DNA from: Kitasatospora sp. NA04385
Lineage (GTDB): Bacteria > Actinomycetota > Actinomycetes > Streptomycetales > Streptomycetaceae
Reading direction: 5' to 3'
Length of the DNA: 64,000 nucleotides
NCBI RefSeq assembly: GCF_013364235.1
Contig: NZ_CP054919.1
Location: 4,992,295 to 5,056,294, forward strand
Shown here: positions 25,871 through 33,787 of the stretch, piece after piece
Layout: each line of letters opens with the position of its first letter
Position numbering within the stretch: the stretch's first letter is position 1
The notes under the pieces: model-generated
The model's input: only the letters and a program-made list of their open reading frames with translations
What the model was told of the DNA's origin: nothing
Databases searched by the model: none
Made by a program: the position numbers and the translations under genes

Positions 25871-28159
25871 ATGCAGGAAGACCTCCTCGGGTTCGACGAC
25901 CCCCACGCGCAGTACGGCCACGTCCCCGCCGGAGCGGACGCGGTGCTGGCCGGGCTCGATCCCGAGCAGCGCGCCGTCGCCACCGCCCTGCACGGCCCGG
26001 TCTGCGTGCTGGCCGGCGCCGGCACCGGCAAGACCCGCGCCATCACCCACCGGATCGCCTACGGCGTGCGCAGCGGCGTCTACCACCCCGCGCAGGTCCT
26101 CGCCGTGACCTTCACCGCCCGCGCCGCCGGCGAGATGCGCGGCCGGCTGCGCCAGCTCGGGGCGGACGGCGTGCAGGCCCGCACCTTCCACTCCGCCGCG
26201 CTGCGCCAGCTCCAGTACTTCTGGCCGCGCGCCATCGGGGGCGTCTTCCCCCGGCTGCTGGAGCGCAAGGTCCAGCTGGTCGCCGAGGCGGCCGGCCGCA
26301 GCGGCCTGCGCGTCCAGCGCACCGAACTGCGCGACCTGACGGCCGAGATCGAGTGGGCCAAGGTCACCCAGATCGTCGCCGACGACTACCCGGCCGCCCT
26401 CGCCAAGTCCGGCCGTGAGGCCCCGCGGGACCCGGCGGAGACCGCCCAGGTCTACCGCACGTACGAGAAGCTCAAGGGCGAGCGCGATCTGATCGACTTC
26501 GAGGACGTGCTGCTGCTCACCGCCGCCGTCCTGGAGGAGCGGCCGGAGGTCGCCGCCCAGGTCCGCTCCCAGTACCGGCACTTCACCGTCGACGAGTACC
26601 AGGACGTCTCCCCGCTCCAGCAGCGCCTGCTGGAGCAGTGGACGGGCGGGGACGGCGGCGCCAGCCTCTGCGTCGTCGGCGACGCCAGCCAGACCATCTA
26701 CTCCTTCACCGGCGCCACCCCCGACCACCTGCTGAACTTCCGGCACCGGCACCCCGAGGCCACCGTGGTCAAGCTGGTCCGGGACTACCGCTCCACCCCG
26801 CAGGTGGTGCACCTGGCCAACGGGCTGCTCTCGCAGGCCCGCGGCCAGGCCGCCCAGCACCGGCTGGAGCTGGTCTCGCAGCGCGAGGCCGGCCCCGAGC
26901 CGGTCTACCGCGAGTACCAGGACGAGCCCACCGAGGCCGAGTCCACCGCCCGCCTGATCCGCGACCTGCTCGGCACCGGCGTCCGGGCCAGCGAGGTCGC
27001 CGTGCTGTTCCGCACCAACAGCCAGTCCGAGGTGTACGAGCAGGCCCTCGCCGACCTCGGCATCGCCTACCAGCTCAAGGGCGCCGAGCGGTTCTTCGAG
27101 CGCCCGGAGGTCCGCGAGGCCGGCGTCCTGCTCAAGGGCGCCGCCCGGGCCGCCGACGACCCGCTGACCTCCGGCGCGCCCGACCTCGCGGCCCAGGTCC
27201 GGGCCGTGCTCGCCACCCGCGGCTTCGCCCCCAGCCCGCCGGCCGGCTCCGGCGCCGTCCGCGAGCGCTGGGAGTCGCTGAACGCGCTGGTCCGGCTCGC
27301 CGGGGAGTTCGAGACCGCCCGCACCGCGGCCGGCGAGAGCGCCGACCTCGCCGCCTACGTCGCCGAGCTGGACGCCCGGGCCGCCGCCCAGCACGCCCCC
27401 GCCGTCGAGGGCGTCACGCTGGCCTCGCTGCACGCCGCCAAGGGCCTGGAGTGGGACGCGGTGTTCCTGGTCGGCCTGAGCGAGGGCACGCTGCCGATCA
27501 TCTACGCCAAGACCGACGAGCAGGTCGAGGAGGAGCGCCGGCTGCTGTACGTCGGCGTCACCCGGGCCCGCCGCTTCCTCACCCTCTCCTGGTCGCTCTC
27601 CCGCTCCCCGGGCGGCCGCGCCTCCCGCAAGCCCACCCGCTTCCTGGACGGGCTGCGCCCCGGCTCGGGCAGCCCCGGCGCGCGCACCCGGGGCGGGCGC
27701 GGGGGCGTCGAGCCGGGCGCGGAGCGCTCCGCCGCGCGCCGGGCGCGCGGCCCGGTCAAGTGCCGGGTGTGCGACCGCACCCTGACCGACGCCGTCGAGC
27801 GCAAGCTGCGCCGCTGCGAGGGCTGCCCCTCCACCATGGACGAGGCGCTGTTCGAGCGGCTGCGCGAGTGGCGCTCGGTCAAGGCCAAGGAGCAGGGCGC
27901 CCCGGCCTACGTGGTGTTCACCGACGCCACCCTGACGGCCATCGCGGAGGACGTGCCGGGCAGCCTCGCCGAGCTGTCCAGGATCTCCGGGGTGGGCGCC
28001 ATGAAGCTGGACAAGTACGGCTCCGACGTGCTCTTGTTGTGTGCGGGGGAGAGTCCGGAGCCGGTGGGGGAGACCGACCGGGAGCCGGAGTCCGCCCCGT
28101 CCGGGGACGAGGCCGCGATCCAGGCTGAGAACGAGGCTGAGAACTCGCCGGAAAAATAG
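25871..28159 (+). CDS. uvrD2: UvrD2-type superfamily I DNA helicase with zinc motif and HRDC domain
   Basis: A 762-residue helicase. Walker A GAGTGKT is at 49-55 and DEYQD near 240; the helicase core ends near 600 with VTRARRFL. A basic linker follows, then a tetracysteine motif (CRVC near 630, CEGC near 650) and a C-terminal HRDC domain (about 675-745), the arrangement of mycobacterial UvrD2. The gene's stop lies inside the wblC promoter. Divergent from mrx1. Confidence 0.92.
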   Translation: MQEDLLGFDDPHAQYGHVPAGADAVLAGLDPEQRAVATALHGPVCVLAGAGTGKTRAITHRIAYGVRSGVYHPAQVLAVTFTARAAGEMRGRLRQLGADGVQARTFHSAALRQLQYFWPRAIGGVFPRLLERKVQLVAEAAGRSGLRVQRTELRDLTAEIEWAKVTQIVADDYPAALAKSGREAPRDPAETAQVYRTYEKLKGERDLIDFEDVLLLTAAVLEERPEVAAQVRSQYRHFTVDEYQDVSPLQQRLLEQWTGGDGGASLCVVGDASQTIYSFTGATPDHLLNFRHRHPEATVVKLVRDYRSTPQVVHLANGLLSQARGQAAQHRLELVSQREAGPEPVYREYQDEPTEAESTARLIRDLLGTGVRASEVAVLFRTNSQSEVYEQALADLGIAYQLKGAERFFERPEVREAGVLLKGAARAADDPLTSGAPDLAAQVRAVLATRGFAPSPPAGSGAVRERWESLNALVRLAGEFETARTAAGESADLAAYVAELDARAAAQHAPAVEGVTLASLHAAKGLEWDAVFLVGLSEGTLPIIYAKTDEQVEEERRLLYVGVTRARRFLTLSWSLSRSPGGRASRKPTRFLDGLRPGSGSPGARTRGGRGGVEPGAERSAARRARGPVKCRVCDRTLTDAVERKLRRCEGCPSTMDEALFERLREWRSVKAKEQGAPAYVVFTDATLTAIAEDVPGSLAELSRISGVGAMKLDKYGSDVLLLCAGESPEPVGETDREPESAPSGDEAAIQAENEAENSPEK

Positions 28160-28190
28160 TTTGCGCGCCGCGTGTACGGCGCAATAGCCT
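28152..28190 (+). promoter_or_regulatory. WhiB7/WblC-type promoter of wblC
   Basis: AAAAATA (28152-28158) sits directly upstream of a -35-like TTGCGC (28161-28166), an 18-base spacer and the -10 TAGCCT (28185-28190). An A/T run just before -35 is the recognised mark of WhiB7/WblC-dependent promoters, so this is probably autoregulated by WblC. It overlaps the uvrD2 stop codon and implies a leader of about 700 nt. Confidence 0.65.
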
Positions 28191-28318
28191 GCCGGAGCGG
28201 TCAAGGGGACGAGGCCGCGAAGCTCGCAGAGGGCCTGTTTCTGCGTGCGCTGACCATCAACCAGATATCGGAGCCCGGGCGACCGGGTGCCGCGAGACGC
28301 CGAGAGGAGGCGAGTGAA

Positions 28319-28735
28319 GTGGAGACCAAGATGATCACCAAAGTGACCGAACTGATGACCACCCTCGCCATGCCCTCGCGCGTCAGCGTTACGGGTCTGG
28401 GTCTTGGTACGGCCGGCGGCAACGCCGGAGCCCTGCTGTCCGAGCACTGCTTTGTCAGTGATCTCGGCAATGCTGTGGCCACCCGTGTCGAGGCAGGTCT
28501 CTCCCGTGACTGGGCGACGTTCGTCGACGGCATTTCGCTGTCCGAGGAGCGACCGACCAAGGCATCGAAGGCAGTAGCGGCAGAAGCCCGGCATGGGCGC
28601 TATGCGGCCGTCATCGGTGCCGGAAGCAACAAGCAGGACCAGCAGATCTCCCTGGCCGAGGCCGCCGTTCGCGGCGCCGAGGCAGGCCGGAAGCAGGCTT
28701 TCCGCGGGCCTGGACCCTGGAGCGAACGACCCTGA
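28319..28735 (+). CDS. Leader ORF of wblC (138 codons, status uncertain)
   Basis: A GTG at 28319 has AGAGGAGG (28303-28310) 8 bases upstream and opens a 138-residue frame with METKMITKVTELMTT at its start and PGPWSERP at its end. Codon bias is weaker than in neighbouring genes, and no family is recognised. A six-codon frame (GTG 28314 to TGA 28334, MKWRPR) shares the same ribosome site with shorter spacing. The frame ends just before a palindrome (28733-28747) and the attenuator. It may be a real small protein, a regulatory upstream ORF, or partly structured RNA. Confidence 0.5.
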   Translation: METKMITKVTELMTTLAMPSRVSVTGLGLGTAGGNAGALLSEHCFVSDLGNAVATRVEAGLSRDWATFVDGISLSEERPTKASKAVAAEARHGRYAAVIGAGSNKQDQQISLAEAAVRGAEAGRKQAFRGPGPWSERP

Positions 28736-28761
28736 CTGAGTCAGTCACGGGCGGTGCCTCC

Positions 28762-28809
28762 AGGGCCGCGGAAACCCAGTAACCGGGTTCCGCGGCCCTT
28801 CTGTTTTGT
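28762..28809 (+). terminator. Intrinsic terminator/attenuator in the wblC leader
   Basis: Left arm 28762-28777 (AGGGCCGCGGAAACCC, one bulged A) pairs with 28785-28799, followed by TTCTGTTTTGT, a rare T-rich tail for this genome. It lies about 100 bases before the wblC start. The last part of the leader ORF (28699-28711, TTTCCGCGGGCCT) can pair 12/13 with the left arm (28762-28774) and would form an antiterminator. Confidence 0.8.
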
Positions 28810-28906
28810 CCGGTACGCAAGACCCACCCAGGCCCCACGGGGCCTCCGGCCCGATCCGCACCGCGGAACGGCCGGATCCACATCGAAGACGAGGAAGACG
28901 CCCACA

Positions 28907-29275
28907 GTGTCCACGGTCATCACACCGCCGCCCCTCCCGTCCGTACCGACCGACAAGACCGTCAAGGCCGACCAGGCCGACCCCCCGGAGGTAACACTCA
29001 TGCAGCTCACCGCCATCGACGAGGCTGACTCGCTCGGGCTCCCGATCCCGTGCCGGGCCTTCGACCCGGAGGTCTTCTTCGCGGAGACCCCCGCCGATGT
29101 CGAGTACGCCAAGTCCCTGTGTGGCACCTGCCCCGTGAAGGCCGCCTGTCTCACCGGCGCCATCGAGCGCCGCGAGCCGTGGGGCGTCTGGGGCGGCGAG
29201 CTCTTCGTCCAGGGCGTCGTCGTCGCCCGGAAGCGTCCCCGTGGCCGTCCGCGCAAGACCGAGGTCATGGCGTGA
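28907..29275 (+). CDS. wblC: WblC/WhiB7-family iron-sulfur transcription factor
   Basis: A 122-residue Wbl protein that, with the principal sigma factor, activates intrinsic resistance to ribosome-targeting antibiotics. The four cluster cysteines are in PCRAFDP and YAKSLCGTCPVKAACL, the turn is EPWGVWGGE, and the C-terminal RGRPRK is an AT-hook, diagnostic for the WhiB7 subgroup. GTG 28907 has GAGGAAG 9 bases upstream; ATG 29000, 8 bases after GGAGG, is an equally good internal start giving 91 residues. Transcription appears to be controlled by an autoregulatory promoter and leader attenuation. Confidence 0.93.
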   Translation: MSTVITPPPLPSVPTDKTVKADQADPPEVTLMQLTAIDEADSLGLPIPCRAFDPEVFFAETPADVEYAKSLCGTCPVKAACLTGAIERREPWGVWGGELFVQGVVVARKRPRGRPRKTEVMA

Positions 29276-29685
29276 ACCCCGCAGCCAGGACCGACCGCAG
29301 CGGCACCGGAGCCGTCCGCAGGGGAGAGCAGCCCCCGCTGGACACCGCTCTGCGCCACTCGGTACGCATCGCGGCCGCCAAGGCCGACGCAGAACTGACC
29401 CGTCCCTTCCCGAGCACGCACCACGAGCAGGACCACCACATGAACCCCGCCGGCATCGATCCGACCGTCCGCTCCGAGCAGACCACCGAACTCCAGATCC
29501 AGAACAGGACCCTTGAGATGAATCTCCTCCAAGAATCCCTGGCGCGCGCGCATATGCAGCAACGCCTCCACGAGGCCGAGGAGCAACGCCTCGGCCTGCG
29601 GGTGATGCGCGCGGCGCGACTGCGCCGCAAGGCCGAACGTGCCTCCCTGCGCGCCCGCAAGGCCCTCGCCGTCGCCCTGATGTGA
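29272..29685 (+). CDS. Small charged coiled-coil protein coupled to wblC
   Basis: GTG 29272 overlaps the wblC stop as GTGA, giving 137 residues. The first half is polar; residues 60-137 form an Arg/Glu/Ala-rich helix likely to be a coiled coil (TTELQIQNRTLEMNLL onward). An internal ATG 29441 (MNPAGIDPT) could also be used. No known domain. Its tight coupling to wblC suggests production together with WblC; function unknown. Confidence 0.65.
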   Translation: MNPAARTDRSGTGAVRRGEQPPLDTALRHSVRIAAAKADAELTRPFPSTHHEQDHHMNPAGIDPTVRSEQTTELQIQNRTLEMNLLQESLARAHMQQRLHEAEEQRLGLRVMRAARLRRKAERASLRARKALAVALM

Positions 29686-29742
29686 CGGACGCTCCACCCC
29701 CGCCGGCCGGTCGAGAGGCCCCGCCGGTGACACACCCCTGAA

Positions 29743-29786
29743 CGCCGACGGCCGACTCCCCGCCCCCGGGGAGTCGGCCGTCGGCG
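29743..29786 (+). terminator. Strong hairpin terminator after the wblC operon
   Basis: A perfect 19-bp stem (29743-29761 with 29768-29786) and a 6-base loop, no T-tract. Confidence 0.75.
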
Positions 29787-29874
29787 CATCCCGGGGCCCC
29801 CGGCGCTGCCCCCGTACCGTCTGTCCGGTTCCGCCGGATTCATTCCGCAGGGCCCAATTCCGCGCTTCCGCACC

Positions 29875-29895
29875 CCTGTTCGCACCTCGAACAGG
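29875..29895. promoter_or_regulatory. 8-bp inverted repeat before the APH-family gene
   Basis: CCTGTTCG-CACCT-CGAACAGG is a perfect 8-5-8 palindrome ending 19 bases before the chosen start. It could be an operator or a leader hairpin. The half-sites are in the opposite order to a LexA box. Confidence 0.45.
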
Positions 29896-29914
29896 TCGTG
29901 CAAGGATGGGCCCC

Positions 29915-30985
29915 ATGTGGCCCACCCTCCCGCTCGGCGAGAAGCTGCGCACCGTACTCGGCCCGCCGCGCAAGGTCCGCCGCCTGGTCAGCAGCCCGCG
30001 CTCCCGGGTCTGGCGGGCCGAGCTCTCCGGCCGCCCGGTGGTGGTCAAGCAGCTGGTCGACGCGCCCGGCGCCGACGAGCGGTACGCCCGCGAGGCCGCG
30101 GCGCTGGCCCTCGCCGCCCGGCCCGGCCGCCCCGGCGGCCCGGTGGTGCCCGCGCTGCTCGGCACCGACCCGGCCCGCCGCCTGCTGGTGATGGAACGCC
30201 TGGAGGACCGCACCCCGGGCCCCGGCTGGCAGGCCGACTACGCCACCGCGCTGGCCGCGCTGCACGCCAGCGCCCCCGCCGACCTCGACGACCTCGCCGG
30301 GACGCCCCCCGGCACCGACCTGCCCGCCTGGACCGGTCCGACCGGACGCGACCTCGGCTGCTTCATCGCGCTGGCCCGCATCCTCGACGTGCCCGCCCCG
30401 CCCGGCGCCCGGGCCGAGGCCGAGGCCCTGGTGGACCGGCTCTCCACCGCCCCCGTCCGGCACGCGCTGCTGCACGGCGACCCCTGCCCCGGCAACGACC
30501 TGCACACCGCCGACGGCGTCCGGTTCGTCGACTTCGAGCAGTCCGCCCTCGGCCCCGGCGCGGTCGAGTTCGCCTACCTGCGGGTCGGCTTTCCGACCTG
30601 CTGGTGCTCCACCGCCCAGCCCGCCCCCGCCCTGGCCGAGGCCGAAGCCGCCTACCGCACCGCCTGGCAGGCGGCCACCGGCACCGCGGCCCCCACCGCC
30701 GCCGAACTCGCCGACGCCTGCGCGGGCTGGCTGATCCGCGGCGACGCCCTCGTCCCCAAGGCCGAACGCGGCACCGCCGACCACCTGGCCCGGCTCCACC
30801 ACGGCGACTGGACCTGGGGCAACGCCACCGCCCGCCGCCGCACCCTGCACCGCCTGCGGGTGGTCGCCGAACTGGCCGACGCCGACACCGCGCTCCCGGT
30901 CTTCGGCCGCTTCTGCGCCACCCTCGCCGCCCGCGCCCGCACCGCCTGGCCCGCCGCGGGCCCGCTCCCCGCCGAACGGACCTGA
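29915..30985 (+). CDS. APH-fold phosphotransferase (aminoglycoside phosphotransferase family)
   Basis: A 356-residue kinase-like protein. Motifs include VVVKQLVD (ATP-site Lys), LLHGDPCPGND (catalytic loop, near 187-197) and VDFEQ (metal-binding Asp, near 207), so the active site looks intact. Substrates of this family range from aminoglycosides to sugars and homoserine, so resistance is not proven. ATG 29915 lies 8 bases after AAGGA; ATG 29906 is possible. It sits next to wblC but behind a strong terminator. Confidence 0.82.
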   Translation: MWPTLPLGEKLRTVLGPPRKVRRLVSSPRSRVWRAELSGRPVVVKQLVDAPGADERYAREAAALALAARPGRPGGPVVPALLGTDPARRLLVMERLEDRTPGPGWQADYATALAALHASAPADLDDLAGTPPGTDLPAWTGPTGRDLGCFIALARILDVPAPPGARAEAEALVDRLSTAPVRHALLHGDPCPGNDLHTADGVRFVDFEQSALGPGAVEFAYLRVGFPTCWCSTAQPAPALAEAEAAYRTAWQAATGTAAPTAAELADACAGWLIRGDALVPKAERGTADHLARLHHGDWTWGNATARRRTLHRLRVVAELADADTALPVFGRFCATLAARARTAWPAAGPLPAERT

Positions 30986-31006
30986 CCGCCCCGGACCCGC
31001 CGCCGG

Positions 31007-32133
31007 TCAGGCCCGCACGACCGTCACCCCGTGCCGCTCCAGCTCGCGGGCCAGCTCCTCCGGGTACCCGAGGCCGCCGGCCGGGGCGTGCTCCTCGGCC
31101 AACTCCCGCTCGGTGGCGGCGAAGTCGTGCCAGTGCAGGGTGAACGGCGGGACGAGCCCGAAGCCGCCGCCCAGGCAGTCGGAGAGGGCGTCCCACCCCC
31201 AGCCGTAGTAGCCGCCCGGGCCGAGCAGCGCCTCACCGATCGCACAGTGCAGGCCCGCCTCGTCCTCCACCGCCCGGCCGTCCACGTGGTACTCGCCGCC
31301 GGAGCGGTCCGGCCCGGGCTCGCGGAGGTCCAGCGCCAGCGTCTGCCACGCCTTCTTGGCCGCGGTGGACAGCCCGCGCCAACTCCCCGGCCGCAGCGGC
31401 GGCCCGGCCCGCCAGGACCGCCAGACCGGACGGGCCGCCGAGCCGGGGAGCGCGTCGGCGTCGACCGTCAGCAGCACGTCGACCAGGGCCCCGCCGAGCA
31501 CCGACGGCCTGGTCCACTCGGCGTCGAACCCGATCGCCCGCCGGTCCATCACCCGCCCGGTGTCGTCCAACGACCACAGCTCGGTGTACCCGGGGTGCCT
31601 GCCGCGACGCCGGCGGAGCGCCGCCCGCATCGGCTCGGCGGGCTCGCAGCCGACCAGCCGCAGCGGCAGCGGGCCGTCCCCGGGCGGTCGGCCGCCAGCC
31701 CGGGGACGGCCCGGCCCGCCGCGTGTCCGGCGCCCCGACCGCCGACCAGTTCGAAGCGGACGAACGGGCCGTCGGCGCTCCGGTGCCAGTCGTCGGCGCG
31801 CACGCCCGCACCGATCGGGACGTCCACCAGTGCGACGTCCCCGGGGCTCGGTGCGACCGACAGGACCTCGGCGTCCACCAGCGTCCACCAGGCTTCGAAA
31901 CCGCTCGCCGTCCGGCCGACGACCGAGGCCGCCCCGAGCCACCCGGCCGCCGCCCCCGGCGCGCAGCCGCGCATGACCAGCACCTCGCGCGGTGGCGGCG
32001 GCGGGTCGGCGAACAGCCCCTCGGCGGCCGCGCACCGGCCCAGCAGCAGTTCGTCGCCCCCCTCGTCCTCGCCCACGATCAAGTACCGCACCGGGAACGG
32101 CCGTTCCCACCGCCGCTGCTCCTCGAACCGCAT
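31007..32133 (-). pseudogene. Barstar-domain protein, single frameshift
   Basis: Two frames make one protein: ATG 32133 begins MRFEEQRRWERPFPVRYLIVGED and reads well to about 31680; the frame then changes and continues to TGA 31007. One extra base in the run 31678-31681 restores a 375-residue product. The C-terminal 95 residues resemble barstar, an RNase-inhibitor fold: YHVDGRAVEDEAGLHCAIGE, GYYGWGWDALSDCLGG and TLHWHDF. The N-terminal domain is not recognised. No barnase-type toxin lies nearby. Last gene of a leftward run after the ABC1 kinase (24-base gap). Confidence 0.7.
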
Positions 32134-32157
32134 GCCCGCCCCTCAGGTCCTGGTGGC

Positions 32158-33498
32158 TCAGTCGGCGTCCGGCTCGGCGAAGCCGGGCAGCCAGCGGAGC
32201 AGTTCCTCGTGCAGGCGGACGGTGGCGCCGAGCTGGCACAGGACGCCGATGGTGGAGAGCGTGACCCGGTGGATCAGCAGGTAGGAGGGCGGGAGGTTGA
32301 GCCGCTTGCCGAGGTTGTAGGCGGGGGAGCGCGGGTCGGCGATCCTGGCGGCCTGGGAGCGCATCCACTCGCGGCTGAAGGTGAACTGCTCGGCCCGGGT
32401 GGGTTCGATGATCGGCAGCAGGTAGTCGAGCACCGCGTCCGGGTCGAGCGTGATGCCGGAGCGGACGAAGTTCTCCTGCCGGAGCAGGTCGTACACCGCC
32501 CCCGCGTCGCCGGCCAGGGCCAGGCGCAGCGAGGTGCCGATCGGCAGCGGCAGGCCGCCGGGCAGGCGGTCCACGGTGCCGAAGTCGAGCACGCCGAGCT
32601 TCCAGCTCGCCGCGGTGCGGCCGGTCTTGACCAGCCGGAAGTTGCCCGGGTGCGGGTCCGCGTGCAGCAGGCCGGTGCGGGCCGGGCCGGCGAACAGGAA
32701 GCGGGCCAGCAGCTGCCCCGCCCGGTCGCGCTCGGCGCGGGTGCCCTCCGCGACGACCCGGGACAGCGGCTTGCCCTCCAGCCACTCGGTGACCAGCACC
32801 CGCCCGGACTGGGCGACCACCCGGGGCACCAGGATGTCGGCGTCCCCCGTGAACTCCTCGGCGTGCAACTGCTGGGACTCCGCCTCCAGCTGGTAGTCCA
32901 GCTCCTCGGAGACCCGCTCGCGCAGCTCGGCGATCAGCGGCTTGATGTCCACCCCCGGGATCAGCGGGCCCAGCACCCGGGCCAGCCGGGAGAGCTGGCC
33001 GAGGTCGCTGAGCAGGGCGTCGCCCGCGCCCGGGTACTGGATCTTGACCGCGACGTCCCGCCCGTCCTGCCAGACCGCGCGGTGCACCTGGCCGATCGAG
33101 GCGGCGGCGGACGGCTGGTCGGAGAAGGAGCGGAAGCGGTCGGCCCAGTCCGGGCCGAGGTCGGCGGAGAGCACCGCGTGCACGGTGCGGGTCGGCATCG
33201 CCGGGGCGGACTCCTGGAGCTTGGTGAGCGCGGCCCGGTAGGGGCCCGCGACGTCCTCCGGGAGGGCGGACTCGAAGACCGACATGGCCTGCCCGAACTT
33301 CATCGCACCGCCCTTCAGCTTGCCGAGCGTCGCGAAGAGCTGCTCGGCGGTCTGGGCCTGCAGTTCGGCCGCGACCTCCTCCGCGGGCCGCCCGCCCAGG
33401 CGCTTGCCCAGGCCGAGGGTGGCCCGCCCGGCGAAGCTCAGCGGCAGGGCCGCCAGCCGGGCCGTCCGGGAGACCGCCTTGCGCGGCATCTCAGACAT
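32158..33498 (-). CDS. ABC1/AarF/UbiB-family atypical kinase
   Basis: A 446-residue protein. Family signatures are KGGAMKFGQAMS (KxGQ motif), the Ala-rich loop AAASIGQVHRA replacing the Gly-rich loop, VAVKIQYPG (Lys), LLHADPHPGNF and LGVLDFGTVD. UbiB-type kinases/ATPases are linked to quinone and isoprenoid-lipid metabolism, but actinobacteria make menaquinone, so the client is unknown. ATG 33498 (MSEMPRKAV) overlaps the preceding small ORF by 8 bases; M at 33489 is an alternative. Confidence 0.88.
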   Translation of the reverse strand: MSEMPRKAVSRTARLAALPLSFAGRATLGLGKRLGGRPAEEVAAELQAQTAEQLFATLGKLKGGAMKFGQAMSVFESALPEDVAGPYRAALTKLQESAPAMPTRTVHAVLSADLGPDWADRFRSFSDQPSAAASIGQVHRAVWQDGRDVAVKIQYPGAGDALLSDLGQLSRLARVLGPLIPGVDIKPLIAELRERVSEELDYQLEAESQQLHAEEFTGDADILVPRVVAQSGRVLVTEWLEGKPLSRVVAEGTRAERDRAGQLLARFLFAGPARTGLLHADPHPGNFRLVKTGRTAASWKLGVLDFGTVDRLPGGLPLPIGTSLRLALAGDAGAVYDLLRQENFVRSGITLDPDAVLDYLLPIIEPTRAEQFTFSREWMRSQAARIADPRSPAYNLGKRLNLPPSYLLIHRVTLSTIGVLCQLGATVRLHEELLRWLPGFAEPDAD

Positions 33499-33610
33499 CC
33501 GCCGCCCCCGTCCGGACGGTGCGGCCGGTGCCGGCCGGGGCCGCCCCGGCACGCGGGCGGACGACCGGACGAGCCGTGCCGGTCCCTGCCTTGCGCGGTA
33601 GATCGCTCAC
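33491..33610 (-). CDS. 39-residue protein coupled to the ABC1-family kinase
   Basis: GTG 33610 has AGGAGG 4 bases upstream. The product begins MSDLPRKAGTGTARP and is Arg/Ala/Thr-rich. Its first 8 residues mimic the N-terminus of the following kinase (MSEMPRKA). The stop overlaps the kinase start. Not recognised; it may be a coupled leader peptide or a remnant of N-terminal duplication. Confidence 0.5.
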   Translation of the reverse strand: MSDLPRKAGTGTARPVVRPRAGAAPAGTGRTVRTGAADV

Positions 33611-33787
33611 CGGACCTCCTGATCCTCCGGACCGACCGGCGCCCCGCCGGCGGTCGGTACAGCGGTGCCCCCGGCAGCCGCCCGGCACTCCCGCCGACGG
33701 CCGCCGCCCGCGACCCCGGCGGCGGTGCGCCGGGCGGCGGTGGACGGAGGCGGGCGGGGAGCGGCCGGACGGGCTCCGGGCGCGTCC

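Noticed and set aside
29875..29895. LexA (SOS) box before the APH-family gene
   Set aside because: Half-sites are in the order GTTCG...CGAAC, the reverse of the actinobacterial SOS box.
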